From: Deltaproteobacteria bacterium
GTDB lineage: Bacteria; Desulfobacterota; JADFXK01
Assembly (NCBI GenBank): GCA_015233295.1
Contig: JADFYC010000199.1
Location: forward strand, 1 to 6,673
Direction of reading: 5' to 3'
Length of the DNA stretch: 6,673 nucleotides
In this document: positions 1 through 6,096 of the stretch, piece by piece
Layout of the letters: each line of letters opens with the position of its first letter
Position numbering within the stretch: the stretch's first letter is position 1
Notes under the pieces: generated by a model
The model's database searches: none
Told to the model about the DNA's origin: nothing
What the model saw: the letters and a program-made list of their open reading frames with translations, nothing else
Translations under genes and position numbers: made by a program

Positions 1-2
1 AG

Positions 3-275
3 AAGGAACTACAGGAGCTTTTTGGAAATTTGAAGATGGGTATCCTGAAGATTGAAAAAGCGGAATTGGAGACGATGAATTTTGTTCTCACCCTGGCCGA
101 AGATCTAGGTTGTTCCGGGCTGCCTATTTCTAATGAGACCATATGTAATTATGATGAAGGATTCATCAGCGGCCTGCTCCTGGAGCACACCGGGTCGCGC
201 TTTAATGTTAAGGAAGTCGCCTGCTGGTGTTCCGGTGATAAACTCTGCCGATTTGAAGCAAAACCGGCCGCCTGA
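3..275 (+). CDS. V4R-domain protein, C-terminal part (5' end outside window)
   Basis: The reading frame is open from the left edge and ends at TGA 273-275, so the start lies outside the window. A TTG at 30 could be read as a start, but the frame continues upstream without a stop and the domain needs more N-terminal sequence. The visible 90 residues fit the end of a V4R (vinyl-4-reductase-like) small-molecule-binding domain. They show a segment NETICNYDEGFISGLL, then an ending of the form E-x-x-C-x-C-x-G-D-x-x-C-x-F, which resembles the conserved cysteine-containing close of V4R domains. In known proteins V4R domains bind small hydrophobic molecules or serve as sensory input modules. No output domain follows, so this is either a stand-alone V4R protein or one whose other domains are N-terminal and unseen. 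It converges on the chemoreceptor gene. The family call is fairly secure; the ligand and role are unknown. Confidence 0.75.
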   Translation, partial: KELQELFGNLKMGILKIEKAELETMNFVLTLAEDLGCSGLPISNETICNYDEGFISGLLLEHTGSRFNVKEVACWCSGDKLCRFEAKPAA

Positions 276-282
276 GGTTCGC

Positions 283-308
283 CGATCCGGTTACCGGCCA
301 CCGGATCG
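283..308. terminator. Hairpin between convergent genes, possible terminator
   Basis: A perfect 9-bp inverted repeat, CGATCCGGT (283-291) and ACCGGATCG (300-308), encloses an 8-base loop. It begins 8 bases after the stop of the V4R gene and lies 31 bases beyond the stop of the convergent MCP gene, where a shared bidirectional terminator would be expected. Neither side is followed by a run of T, so it is not a canonical intrinsic terminator. It could instead be an mRNA 3'-end stabilising hairpin. Confidence 0.4.
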
Positions 309-338
309 CAAGATTACTTAAAGGCCGGGTTGATTCCC

Positions 339-2198
339 TTAGTATCTGGTTCTCTTGACTGCCGGGGGAAGGCTGAGCGGTCCGGGTGCCGGCCTGGACC
401 GGGTTATTCTCAGATCATGACCGGCCGGCTCATCTTGATCGCTTGAGTCATTGCCCATTCCCACCAGCGTAGAGAGGGTCAGCACAAAATCATTCAGATG
501 CGCCGCCTGGCTGTTCAACTCTTCGGCGGCCGACGCGGACTGCTGAGCCGAGGCGGCATTTTGCTGCACGACCTTGTCCATCTCGGTGATTCCTCCGCTG
601 ATCTGATCAATTCCTTTGGCTTGTTCATTAGAGGCCGTGACAATTTCGTGCATCAACCGGCCCACCTGTGCATTATGCTCAACAACGGCTTCAAATTCTG
701 CTCTCGTCTTGCCGGCCCAAACGGCGCCCTGTTGAATATTCTTAACCGTTTGTTCTATTAATTCATTGGTATCCTGCGTGGCCTCGGCAGCTTTTAGAGC
801 CAATCGGCGGACCTCATCCGCGACCACGGCAAAGCCGGCTCCGGCTTCCCCGGCGCGCGCCGCTTCCACGGCTGCGTTTAAGGCCAACATATTAGTTTGA
901 AAAGCAATTTCATCAATGGTCTTGATGATGGCTTTGATCCCTTCGCCGCTGGATCGAATGGCCTCCATGGCTTTCAAAGTCTCCAGGGCCGCCTCATGGG
1001 CCTGGGTCAGGGCCATGGCCGCTTCTCCCCGGGTTCGGTCCGCCAGGTTGGCATTTTCAGAGTTCTGCCGGGTCATGGCCGTCATTTGTTCCAAAGAGGC
1101 CGAACTTTCCTCCAGGGCTGCGGCTTGTTCAGAGGTGGCCGATGCTAATACCTGATTGGCCTTAGCTACTTCATTGGCGGCCACGGCCACCTGCTCGGAG
1201 GATTGATTCAGCCCTTCGACTACGGAGAGGATGGGCCTGGTAATGCTTCTGGCGAACCACCAAACGAGAAAAATAACAACCAGTAAAAAACTGCCGCCGA
1301 TGCCTAATATCTTATCTCGGATGGAATAGGCGGAAGACATAAGTTCGGCCATGGTCTGGTTGGTGATAATGCACCATCCGGTCAGAGGGACCTGGGCGAA
1401 AGCGGCGAGCTTCTCAATGCCTTCAAAGGTGTAGGGATCAATTCCTTCCTCGTGAGCCAGTATTCTGCCCGTAATCTGTTCCATTCCCTTAAGATTTTTG
1501 ATGTTGACCTTAAGGACGAGATCATCCCTTTTATGGGAGATAACGATTCCGGCTTGGTCAACCATGTAGGCGTATCCGGTTTGTCCATTCTTGATCTTAA
1601 GTATTTCCCGGTTAACGGCGTCTGTTTTCAGCACTCCGGCGATGGCGCCGACGACTTCCTTACTCTGGGCATAAACCGGCACGGCGATGGTGAATGTCAG
1701 ACCGTCGTTATGCTTAGATCTACAGACATTCCCAAAGGCCGCCCGACCATTTGTAACTGATTTAAAATATGGCTCTTCAGCCACCGATGCGCCCTTGAGT
1801 CCGCCTCCGATACTGTCCGAGTAAACAGTGCCCTTAAGATCGACCGCGAAGATGGCCTCATAATCGGCCCCGATCTCCTTCATGGCATGAGCCAGCTTTC
1901 GATCTAATTTTTTTATTTCATTAGAAGAGTTTTCAATGCCGTTCTTGGCCACCGTGGTCCCGACATCAATCGGCGTATTACCTAAAGAAATCTCCTTAAC
2001 CAGATTTAATTCGCCGGCCAGGTAGGTCTGGACAAGCCCGGCCAGGCTTTTGGCCGTGTTGAGGGTTTGTTGTCTGAAAACTAAGGCCATGGACTTGGAC
2101 GTTTCACGGAAAGTGAGTATCCCGATGATTAATTGGGGGATCACCACCAGAGCGATTCCTCCCAAAATAAGCTTGGTGCTAAGTTTCACTTGTTTCAT
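339..2198 (-). CDS. Methyl-accepting chemotaxis protein, Cache-type sensor, 619 aa
   Basis: This is a transmembrane chemoreceptor that would signal to CheA/CheW from the inner membrane. The start ATG at 2198-2196 is chosen because GGAGG lies 6 bases upstream; the open frame extends 14 codons further, but that extension contains the ribosome binding site. Order of parts: TM1 at about residues 8-29; a large periplasmic domain at about 30-296 that looks like a double Cache domain (YFKSVTNGRAAFG, IAVPVY, GYAYMVDQAGIVISH); TM2 at about 297-315; then only about 15 residues of HAMP-like linker (RSITRPI) before the long coiled-coil signalling domain at about 333-580. The hairpin tip IAFQTNMLALNAAVEAARAG (431-450) is the conserved CheA/CheW contact. 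Glu/Gln pairs in small-residue contexts, near 357-371 and 552-560, are plausible CheR/CheB methylation sites. The last 40 residues form an acidic, then Arg/Pro-rich tail without the W-x-x-F pentapeptide that tethers CheR in some receptors. The ligand cannot be predicted. Confidence 0.96.
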   Translation of the reverse strand: MKQVKLSTKLILGGIALVVIPQLIIGILTFRETSKSMALVFRQQTLNTAKSLAGLVQTYLAGELNLVKEISLGNTPIDVGTTVAKNGIENSSNEIKKLDRKLAHAMKEIGADYEAIFAVDLKGTVYSDSIGGGLKGASVAEEPYFKSVTNGRAAFGNVCRSKHNDGLTFTIAVPVYAQSKEVVGAIAGVLKTDAVNREILKIKNGQTGYAYMVDQAGIVISHKRDDLVLKVNIKNLKGMEQITGRILAHEEGIDPYTFEGIEKLAAFAQVPLTGWCIITNQTMAELMSSAYSIRDKILGIGGSFLLVVIFLVWWFARSITRPILSVVEGLNQSSEQVAVAANEVAKANQVLASATSEQAAALEESSASLEQMTAMTRQNSENANLADRTRGEAAMALTQAHEAALETLKAMEAIRSSGEGIKAIIKTIDEIAFQTNMLALNAAVEAARAGEAGAGFAVVADEVRRLALKAAEATQDTNELIEQTVKNIQQGAVWAGKTRAEFEAVVEHNAQVGRLMHEIVTASNEQAKGIDQISGGITEMDKVVQQNAASAQQSASAAEELNSQAAHLNDFVLTLSTLVGMGNDSSDQDEPAGHDLRITRSRPAPGPLSLPPAVKRTRY

Positions 2199-2204
2199 TT
2201 CTTT

Positions 2205-2209
2205 CCTCC
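2205..2209 (-). promoter_or_regulatory. Ribosome binding site that fixes the MCP start
   Basis: On the minus strand GGAGG lies 6 bases before the ATG at 2198. This is the strongest Shine-Dalgarno sequence near the gene. It argues for the internal methionine beginning MKQVKLSTK, which leads directly into TM1, rather than the upstream ATG at 2240. Confidence 0.8.
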
Positions 2210-2281
2210 AGACCGGATCGGCCTTGAAACATCTAAGCACCTAATCTCGTTTGTTTTTATACGGACTCGCCGCTTCTTTTT

Positions 2282-2452
2282 TCCATCATCTCCGGGGTCA
2301 GAATGCAATTAGTCGAACTGATTCAAAAAAATAGACAGAATCCACCATCTGACATCCCGACGCTTGTCGTATATCACATTATTTGGCTAAATTCGATACA
2401 TTTTTATAGGGCCGCCACAGTTATGTCAGAAAAAATAAATAGAGATGATGGA
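2282..2452. repeat. Spaced 11-bp inverted repeat, possible operator sites
   Basis: TCCATCATCTC at 2282-2292 is matched exactly in inverse orientation by GAGATGATGGA at 2442-2452. A near copy, TCCACCATCT, lies at 2341-2350 and differs at one position. All three are in the divergent promoter region, so binding sites for a regulator are conceivable. The distance between the exact arms (149 bases) makes a simple RNA hairpin less likely. The regulatory role is inference. Confidence 0.3.
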
Positions 2453-2506
2453 CGACCGTGGTCTTAAATCTTCATCGGAACATCTTGCCGCGGCTAGCGA
2501 AATAAG

Positions 2507-2535
2507 TTGTATCCGGAAAACAAACCTGATAAAAT
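2507..2535 (+). promoter_or_regulatory. Candidate sigma-70 promoter of the glycosyltransferase cassette
   Basis: TTGTAT (2507-2512) is separated by 17 bases from TAAAAT (2530-2535), and TG at 2527-2528 gives an extended -10 (TG-A-TAAAAT). This is the best promoter-like pair in the intergenic region. It would start transcription near 2542, leaving a leader of roughly 190 bases before the first glycosyltransferase. A second extended -10-like element, TG-A-TAGAAT (2537-2545), follows but lacks a -35. Confidence 0.45.
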
Positions 2536-2575
2536 TTGATAGAATTATTAGGCCGGGCGGTTATCCAAAAGATCG

Positions 2576-2652
2576 TTCCGGGTCCTCAACGGCTTGAAAG
2601 ACTTTAGACATGTGTTCCAGCATTCCTATTCTCTAAGGTTGGACCCGAGGAA
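2576..2652 (+). promoter_or_regulatory. Possible leader stem covering a ribosome binding site
   Basis: TTCC-GGGTCC-TC-AAC (2576-2590) can pair with GTT-GGACCC-GA-GGAA (2638-2652), giving 13 base pairs interrupted by two 2-base bulges around a 47-base loop. The 3' arm contains the GAGGA that would serve the 27-codon leader ORF at 2660, so the stem could hide that ribosome binding site. It lies downstream of the candidate promoter, within the predicted leader. No known riboswitch class was recognised. Folding has not been computed. Confidence 0.3.
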
Positions 2653-2659
2653 AATTATC

Positions 2660-2743
2660 ATGTTGTTTGAAGACATCTTAAGCCATGAGATCATCTTAGG
2701 GAATATAGATCGGTCTGGCACGGAAGCAGCATCCCATGAGTGA
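2660..2743 (+). CDS. Possible 27-aa leader peptide overlapping the glycosyltransferase start
   Basis: The ORF begins at ATG 2660 with a good Shine-Dalgarno sequence (GAGGA, 2647-2651, 8-base spacing) and ends at TGA 2741-2743. That stop lies just past the ATG at 2736 of the first glycosyltransferase, so the two overlap by 8 bases in different frames. The glycosyltransferase start has only a weak site of its own (GGAAG, 9-base spacing), so ribosomes finishing this ORF could reinitiate there. The peptide begins MLFEDILSHEIILG and has no recognisable domain, signal peptide or membrane segment. It is a translational-coupling candidate rather than a proven gene, and a 27-codon ORF with a ribosome binding site can occur by chance. 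Confidence 0.35.
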   Translation: MLFEDILSHEIILGNIDRSGTEAASHE

Positions 2744-3767
2744 CTTCGCCGATATCACCCCGCTCCGGCCCGACCGGGATGTACCGGTGTCCGTGGTTAT
2801 CCCGGCTTATAACGCCGCGGCGACCATTGGCCGGACGATTGCTGCCTGTCTGGCCCAGACGGGATTACCGGAGGCGGTGGAAGTGATTGTGGTGGATGAC
2901 GGCTCCCAAGACCACACAGCGAGCCTGGCCCAGGGCTATCCCGTCAAAGTCATTCGTCAATTAAACAGCGGACCGGCGGCTGCCCGCAATGCCGGATATC
3001 GGGCCGCGCGCGGCCGGGTGATCTGTTTTACCGATGCCGATTGCATCCCGGCCGACAACTGGGTGGCCACGTTGCTCCAGGGATTTCAGTCGGAAAAAAT
3101 CGGCGCCGTCGCCGGCACCTATGAACCGGCCAATCCCGAGTCCTGGCTGGCCGCCTGTATTCAGGCCGAGATTGACGTTCGCCATCTCCGGATGGGGAAG
3201 TTTATCCGGGCTTTTGGAACCTATAACGTGGCCATCATTCGCCGCGCCCTGGACGAGGTGGACGGTTTTGACCCGAAATACCGCCGCGCCTCCGGGGAGG
3301 ACAACGATCTCTCTTACAAGCTACTCAAGGCCGGGTACCGGATTGCCTTCCGCCGCGAGGCCCGGGTCGCCCATTTTCACCCCACCAGAGTTATTAGGTA
3401 CATGAAAGAGCAGGCCCGGCACGGATTCTGGCGGGCCAAAATCTATCGTCGCCACCCGGACATGACCCGAGGGGATGATTACACCCTGGTCAAGGATATC
3501 GTGGAGCCCCCGCTGGCCTTGGCCATTGTCCTGGGTCTGACGACCAGCCTGGTTTGGGCTCAACTCCGGCCGGTGGTCATTTGCCTCACCATTATCCAGG
3601 TCATCATTCAGGCACCCATGACCAAAAAAATAGTCGCCCTGACCGGCCAGCGAATGGCAGCCTGGTTCGGTTTAGTCACTTTCGCCCGCGGGTTCGCCCG
3701 AGCTCTGGGTCTGGCCGCGGGTCTTGCCCTATTTAGACGGGAAAAACCATGGACTCCCGGACTCTGA
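2736..3767 (+). CDS. Family 2 glycosyltransferase with C-terminal membrane segments, 343 aa
   Basis: The protein would transfer a sugar from an activated donor to an envelope-associated acceptor, with its catalytic domain in the cytosol. The GT-A fold of family 2 is clear: VIPAYN (21-26), VVDDGS (52-57) for nucleotide binding, the metal-binding DAD in TDADC (99-103), and GED (187-189), whose acidic residues fit the usual catalytic-base position of this family. NSGPAAARNAGYRAARG (77-93) is a typical family segment. Beyond about residue 255 the chain becomes hydrophobic, with about two to three likely membrane segments near 256-294 and 307-332, which would anchor it to the inner membrane. The ATG at 2736 has a weak ribosome binding site and may depend on the upstream 27-codon ORF. 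The gene overlaps the next one by 19 bases, pointing to one transcript. Donor and acceptor cannot be predicted; lipopolysaccharide, exopolysaccharide or protein glycosylation are all possible. Confidence 0.92.
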   Translation: MSDFADITPLRPDRDVPVSVVIPAYNAAATIGRTIAACLAQTGLPEAVEVIVVDDGSQDHTASLAQGYPVKVIRQLNSGPAAARNAGYRAARGRVICFTDADCIPADNWVATLLQGFQSEKIGAVAGTYEPANPESWLAACIQAEIDVRHLRMGKFIRAFGTYNVAIIRRALDEVDGFDPKYRRASGEDNDLSYKLLKAGYRIAFRREARVAHFHPTRVIRYMKEQARHGFWRAKIYRRHPDMTRGDDYTLVKDIVEPPLALAIVLGLTTSLVWAQLRPVVICLTIIQVIIQAPMTKKIVALTGQRMAAWFGLVTFARGFARALGLAAGLALFRREKPWTPGL

Positions 3768-4450
3768 TCATCATTCCGGCCTATAACGAAGGCCAGAGCA
3801 TCGCCCCGGTCATCGATAATATTCGGCGTGACTTCCCTCAAGGCGATATTTTAGTGGTTAATGACGGCTCTAGAGATGACACCTCGGAGGTGGCCCATCA
3901 AAAGACGGCCTTTGTCTTAGACCTGCCATACAATTCCGGCATCGGCGCAGCAGTCCAGACCGGATTTCTGTTCGCTTTCCGAAATGGGTATGAGGTGGCT
4001 ATCCAGGTGGATGGTGACGGACAGCACCCAGCCAACGAAATTCATAAACTGACCGAGGCTCTGGACGAGGGATGGGACGTGGCCATCGGTTCTCGATTCG
4101 TCCGCAAAACCGGGTACCAATCCACTTTCTTCCGGCGACTGGGCAACAGGATATTCTCCAGCCTGATCCATCTGGTGTGCGGCCAGAAGATTCACGACAC
4201 CACGTCCGGTTTTAGGGCCGTCAATCGTCAGGTCATTTCCCTTTTCGCTCAAACCTATCCCGGTGATTACCCGGAAGTTGAGGCTCTGGTCTCTCTAGAC
4301 AAGTACGACTTCAGGATCAAGGAAATCCCGGTCGAGATGAAGGCCCGGCAGGGGGGCCGTTCATCGATTTCTTTTTTTGACTCGGCGTATTATATGATCA
4401 AGGTGACTCTTGCAGTCCTTATCACCGCCATTAAGAGAAAGGACTTCTGA
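3749..4450 (+). CDS. DPM1-like polyprenyl-phosphate glycosyltransferase, family 2, 233 aa
   Basis: Its closest recognised type is the dolichyl-phosphate mannose synthase-like group, whose members move a sugar from a nucleotide donor onto a polyprenyl phosphate at the cytosolic face of the membrane. Visible motifs are IIPAYNEG (8-15), VVNDGS (36-41), the metal-binding QVDGDGQHP (86-94, DGD), DTTSGFRAVN (150-159) and QGGRSSIS (201-208), all in family order. The length fits bacterial enzymes that lack extra C-terminal transmembrane domains; one weakly hydrophobic stretch near 213-228 may be membrane-associated. The start is the ATG at 3749, inside the previous gene, with GGGA 6 bases upstream. 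The next gene begins 2 bases after this one stops. In other genomes such enzymes commonly neighbour DUF2304 proteins, as here. The identity of the sugar is not determinable from sequence. Confidence 0.92.
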   Translation: MDSRTLIIIPAYNEGQSIAPVIDNIRRDFPQGDILVVNDGSRDDTSEVAHQKTAFVLDLPYNSGIGAAVQTGFLFAFRNGYEVAIQVDGDGQHPANEIHKLTEALDEGWDVAIGSRFVRKTGYQSTFFRRLGNRIFSSLIHLVCGQKIHDTTSGFRAVNRQVISLFAQTYPGDYPEVEALVSLDKYDFRIKEIPVEMKARQGGRSSISFFDSAYYMIKVTLAVLITAIKRKDF

Positions 4451-4452
4451 CC

Positions 4453-4839
4453 ATGGAAACCATCGCTCCCCATCTTCGGGTCATCATTGCCATTATGTGT
4501 TTTACACTCATTGGAATCGTAGTAGAACTGATCCGGCAAAACCGGATGCGGGAACGCTTTGCCATCGTCTGGATGGGGGCCTCGGTCCTGGTCCTGGTTT
4601 TCGGGATCTGGCCGGACCTGTTGAATGTCATCTCCAGAGTTGTCAAGCTGCACCACTTGACCACCCTGTTCACGTTGTGCCTCATCTTCCTGGTCGCCAT
4701 CATCCTAAACTTCACCGTGACCATTAGCACGTTGTCTGAAAGAAACCGGAAACTGGCTCAAGAAGTGGCTATTGCCAAATTTCAGATAGAAGAATTAAAA
4801 AGGAGCCTGGATAGTATCAAATGTGGGTCCGACATATGA
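4453..4839 (+). CDS. DUF2304-family small membrane protein, 128 aa
   Basis: This small protein of unknown biochemical role resembles the DUF2304 family. It has three likely membrane helices at about residues 8-26, 37-57 and 69-91. Between the first two is the charged cytosolic motif RMRERFAIVW (31-40), close to the R-x-RE-R-(F/Y)-A-x-x-W pattern of the family. A charged, coiled-coil-like C-terminus follows from about 93 to 120. It begins 2 bases after the DPM1-like gene stops, with AAAGGA 9 bases upstream, so the two are probably translated together. Known members often sit beside polyprenyl-phosphate glycosyltransferases, which suggests a role as a membrane partner, perhaps anchoring the enzyme or helping handle the lipid-linked sugar. 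That role is inferred from gene neighbourhood only. Confidence 0.82.
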   Translation: METIAPHLRVIIAIMCFTLIGIVVELIRQNRMRERFAIVWMGASVLVLVFGIWPDLLNVISRVVKLHHLTTLFTLCLIFLVAIILNFTVTISTLSERNRKLAQEVAIAKFQIEELKRSLDSIKCGSDI

Positions 4840-4857
4840 CAGAGCGATTCGGGCCAC

Positions 4858-4879
4858 AACCCGGTCTAGACCCAGGGTT
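4858..4879 (+). terminator. Weak hairpin after the glycosyltransferase cassette
   Basis: AACCC-GGT and ACC-CA-GGGTT can form an 8-bp stem with a CTAG loop and a 2-base bulge, starting 18 bases after the DUF2304 stop codon. Only a single T follows the stem, so it is at best a weak terminator or an mRNA-processing or stabilising structure between the cassette and cheB. No convincing promoter for cheB was seen in the 87-base gap, so read-through from upstream remains possible. Confidence 0.3.
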
Positions 4880-4926
4880 TCAATAAGACGTTAGATTAAC
4901 TACCAACCCCGAAAGGGCAAGATGAC

Positions 4927-6096
4927 ATGTCAGACAAAGTCCGGATACTCATCGTTGACGATGATGATATCTACCGTAGTTTCTTGTCAATGATAATTAA
5001 AGACATACCCGGCGTGGAATTGGTCGGCGTAGCCGGAAACGGCCAGGTGGCCTTGTCTAAGCTCAAATCACGAAGCGTCGACCTGGTGCTGCTTGATCTG
5101 GTCATGCCGATCATGAACGGTCTAGAGACATTAAAGCATATCCGGCATGACTTTCCGGACGTGGCGGTGGTCATCATCAGCGGCATTTATGCCGAGGACG
5201 CTGACAGTGTAGTTGAAGCACTCCAGATCGGCGCGCTGGACTATGTCTCCAAAATGGGTGACTCAGGAGATAGTATTTCATCCGATCTGCACTTACGACT
5301 GAACACGATCATTGGATTGGTCAGCTCCCGAAAGACCATGCGCTCAGCCAGACTGACCGTCGGCAACAAGGCCCCAGTTAGGAAGGGGCTCAAGAAGCCG
5401 GAAAGAACGCCGGTTATAATTGATCAGATGTCCATGGTGGCGCCTCCGGTGACCGTCAAGCAACCATCTCGCCCCGCGCTGCCGGCAAAAATCGCGGTGG
5501 TGACCATCGCCGCCTCAACCGGCGGACCTAATGCGCTGCTGGAGGTAATTCCAAAGCTGCCGGGTGATCTGGGCGTGCCGGTCCTGGTCGTCCAACACAT
5601 GCCGGCCCATCTGACCGCATCTTTCGCCGAGAGTCTGGCCCGAAAATCATCATTAACGGTGCGGGAAGCCGCTAACGGTGAAGAAATTCTGCCCAATGTG
5701 GTCTACATCGCCCCAGGCGGACGGCATACCATTGTCAAGCCGGATCAAATCAACCCGCTCACATCTGGACGCAGGTTCATTTGGCAGAACGATGACCCGC
5801 CCGAGAACAGTGTTCGTCCCGCTGCGGATGTTCTGTTCAAATCCATGGGCATGGTCTACGGGGGAAACATTTTGGTCGTAATTTTGACCGGCATGGGGTA
5901 TGACGGGGCCAACGGGGTCAGGGCCATGAAAGACAAGGGCTGCTATTGCCTATCTCAGACGGAGGACACCTGCGTCGTTTATGGCATGCCGCGGGCCGTT
6001 GACGACGCAGGTCTGTCGGACGAAAAGGTGCCGCTTGACCTGATAGCCTTTAGAATAGTCGGAATCATCAAAGGGACGGGAGAAAAAATGGCATGA
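4927..6096 (+). CDS. cheB: CheB: chemotaxis response regulator protein-glutamate methylesterase, 389 aa
   Basis: CheB removes methyl groups from, and deamidates, chemoreceptor glutamyl/glutaminyl residues, resetting receptors during adaptation. The receiver domain (about 5-125) shows the acidic cluster D11-D14, the phospho-acceptor D57 in LLDLVMP, the switch residue S85 and the conserved K109. A linker of about 60 residues, rich in Pro and Lys (135-187), leads to the methylesterase domain (about 188-384). Its catalytic triad by family pattern is S197 (AASTGGP), H224 (VVQHMP) and D326 (TGMGYDG). Small deviations are Ala for the first Gly of the usual GASTGG and Met for the usual Pro after K109. 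Length is slightly above the usual 350 residues because of the linker. The start ATG at 4927 has a modest AAGGG 9 bases upstream, next to a short CCC-GAAA-GGG fold. The last bases overlap cheR as ATGA. The cognate receptor could be the MCP in this window, but that is not shown. Confidence 0.96.
   Translation: MSDKVRILIVDDDDIYRSFLSMIIKDIPGVELVGVAGNGQVALSKLKSRSVDLVLLDLVMPIMNGLETLKHIRHDFPDVAVVIISGIYAEDADSVVEALQIGALDYVSKMGDSGDSISSDLHLRLNTIIGLVSSRKTMRSARLTVGNKAPVRKGLKKPERTPVIIDQMSMVAPPVTVKQPSRPALPAKIAVVTIAASTGGPNALLEVIPKLPGDLGVPVLVVQHMPAHLTASFAESLARKSSLTVREAANGEEILPNVVYIAPGGRHTIVKPDQINPLTSGRRFIWQNDDPPENSVRPAADVLFKSMGMVYGGNILVVILTGMGYDGANGVRAMKDKGCYCLSQTEDTCVVYGMPRAVDDAGLSDEKVPLDLIAFRIVGIIKGTGEKMA

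Larger units (their letters stand above)
2199..2735. other. Divergent intergenic region between MCP and glycosyltransferase cassette
   Basis: These 537 bases separate the minus-strand MCP from the plus-strand cassette and are visibly more AT-rich than the flanking genes. Facing right are a good sigma-70-like promoter (2507-2535), a long-arm stem (2576-2652) and a 27-codon ORF (2660-2743). A spaced inverted repeat lies at 2282-2452. Facing left, towards the MCP, there is a TATAAA -10-like hexamer at 2261-2256 on the minus strand, but it lacks a convincing -35. I found no sigma-28 promoter of the form TAAA-N15-GCCGATAA for the MCP. No tRNA, known riboswitch consensus or transposon end was recognised. 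Confidence 0.7.

Noticed and set aside
897..1155. Long open frames opposite the MCP and other genes
   Set aside because: They lie wholly inside well-supported genes in other frames, lack domain-like content, and are expected in moderately GC-rich coding DNA.
281..2222. 11-bp GCCGATCCGGT (281-291) repeated inverted at 2212-2222, flanking the MCP gene
   Set aside because: Several 11-bp matches are expected by chance in a window of this size, there is no target duplication or mobile gene, and the left copy is explained by the intergenic hairpin.
2198..2240. MCP start at the upstream ATG (2240), adding 14 residues
   Set aside because: The added codons contain the GGAGG ribosome binding site of the downstream ATG, and the extension puts a charged stretch before TM1 without a ribosome site of its own.
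2445..2597. 50-codon ORF on the plus strand starting ATGATG
   Set aside because: It has no convincing ribosome binding site, spans the candidate promoter, and the peptide shows no recognisable features. Probably a chance ORF.
2716..2731. Sigma-54-like TGGCACG-N4-CAGCA with properly spaced GG and GC
   Set aside because: Transcription would start near 2741, after the ATG at 2736 of the glycosyltransferase, and the -12 element is poor.
2241..2735. Cyclic-di-GMP or other known riboswitch in the leader
   Set aside because: I could not find the conserved core words of the cyclic-di-GMP classes or other common riboswitches. A covariance-model search would settle this.
4836..4886. Short ORF of 16 codons starting in the DUF2304 stop (ATGA)
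   Set aside because: Too short, no recognisable content, and it runs through the hairpin region. The overlap with the stop is likely accidental.
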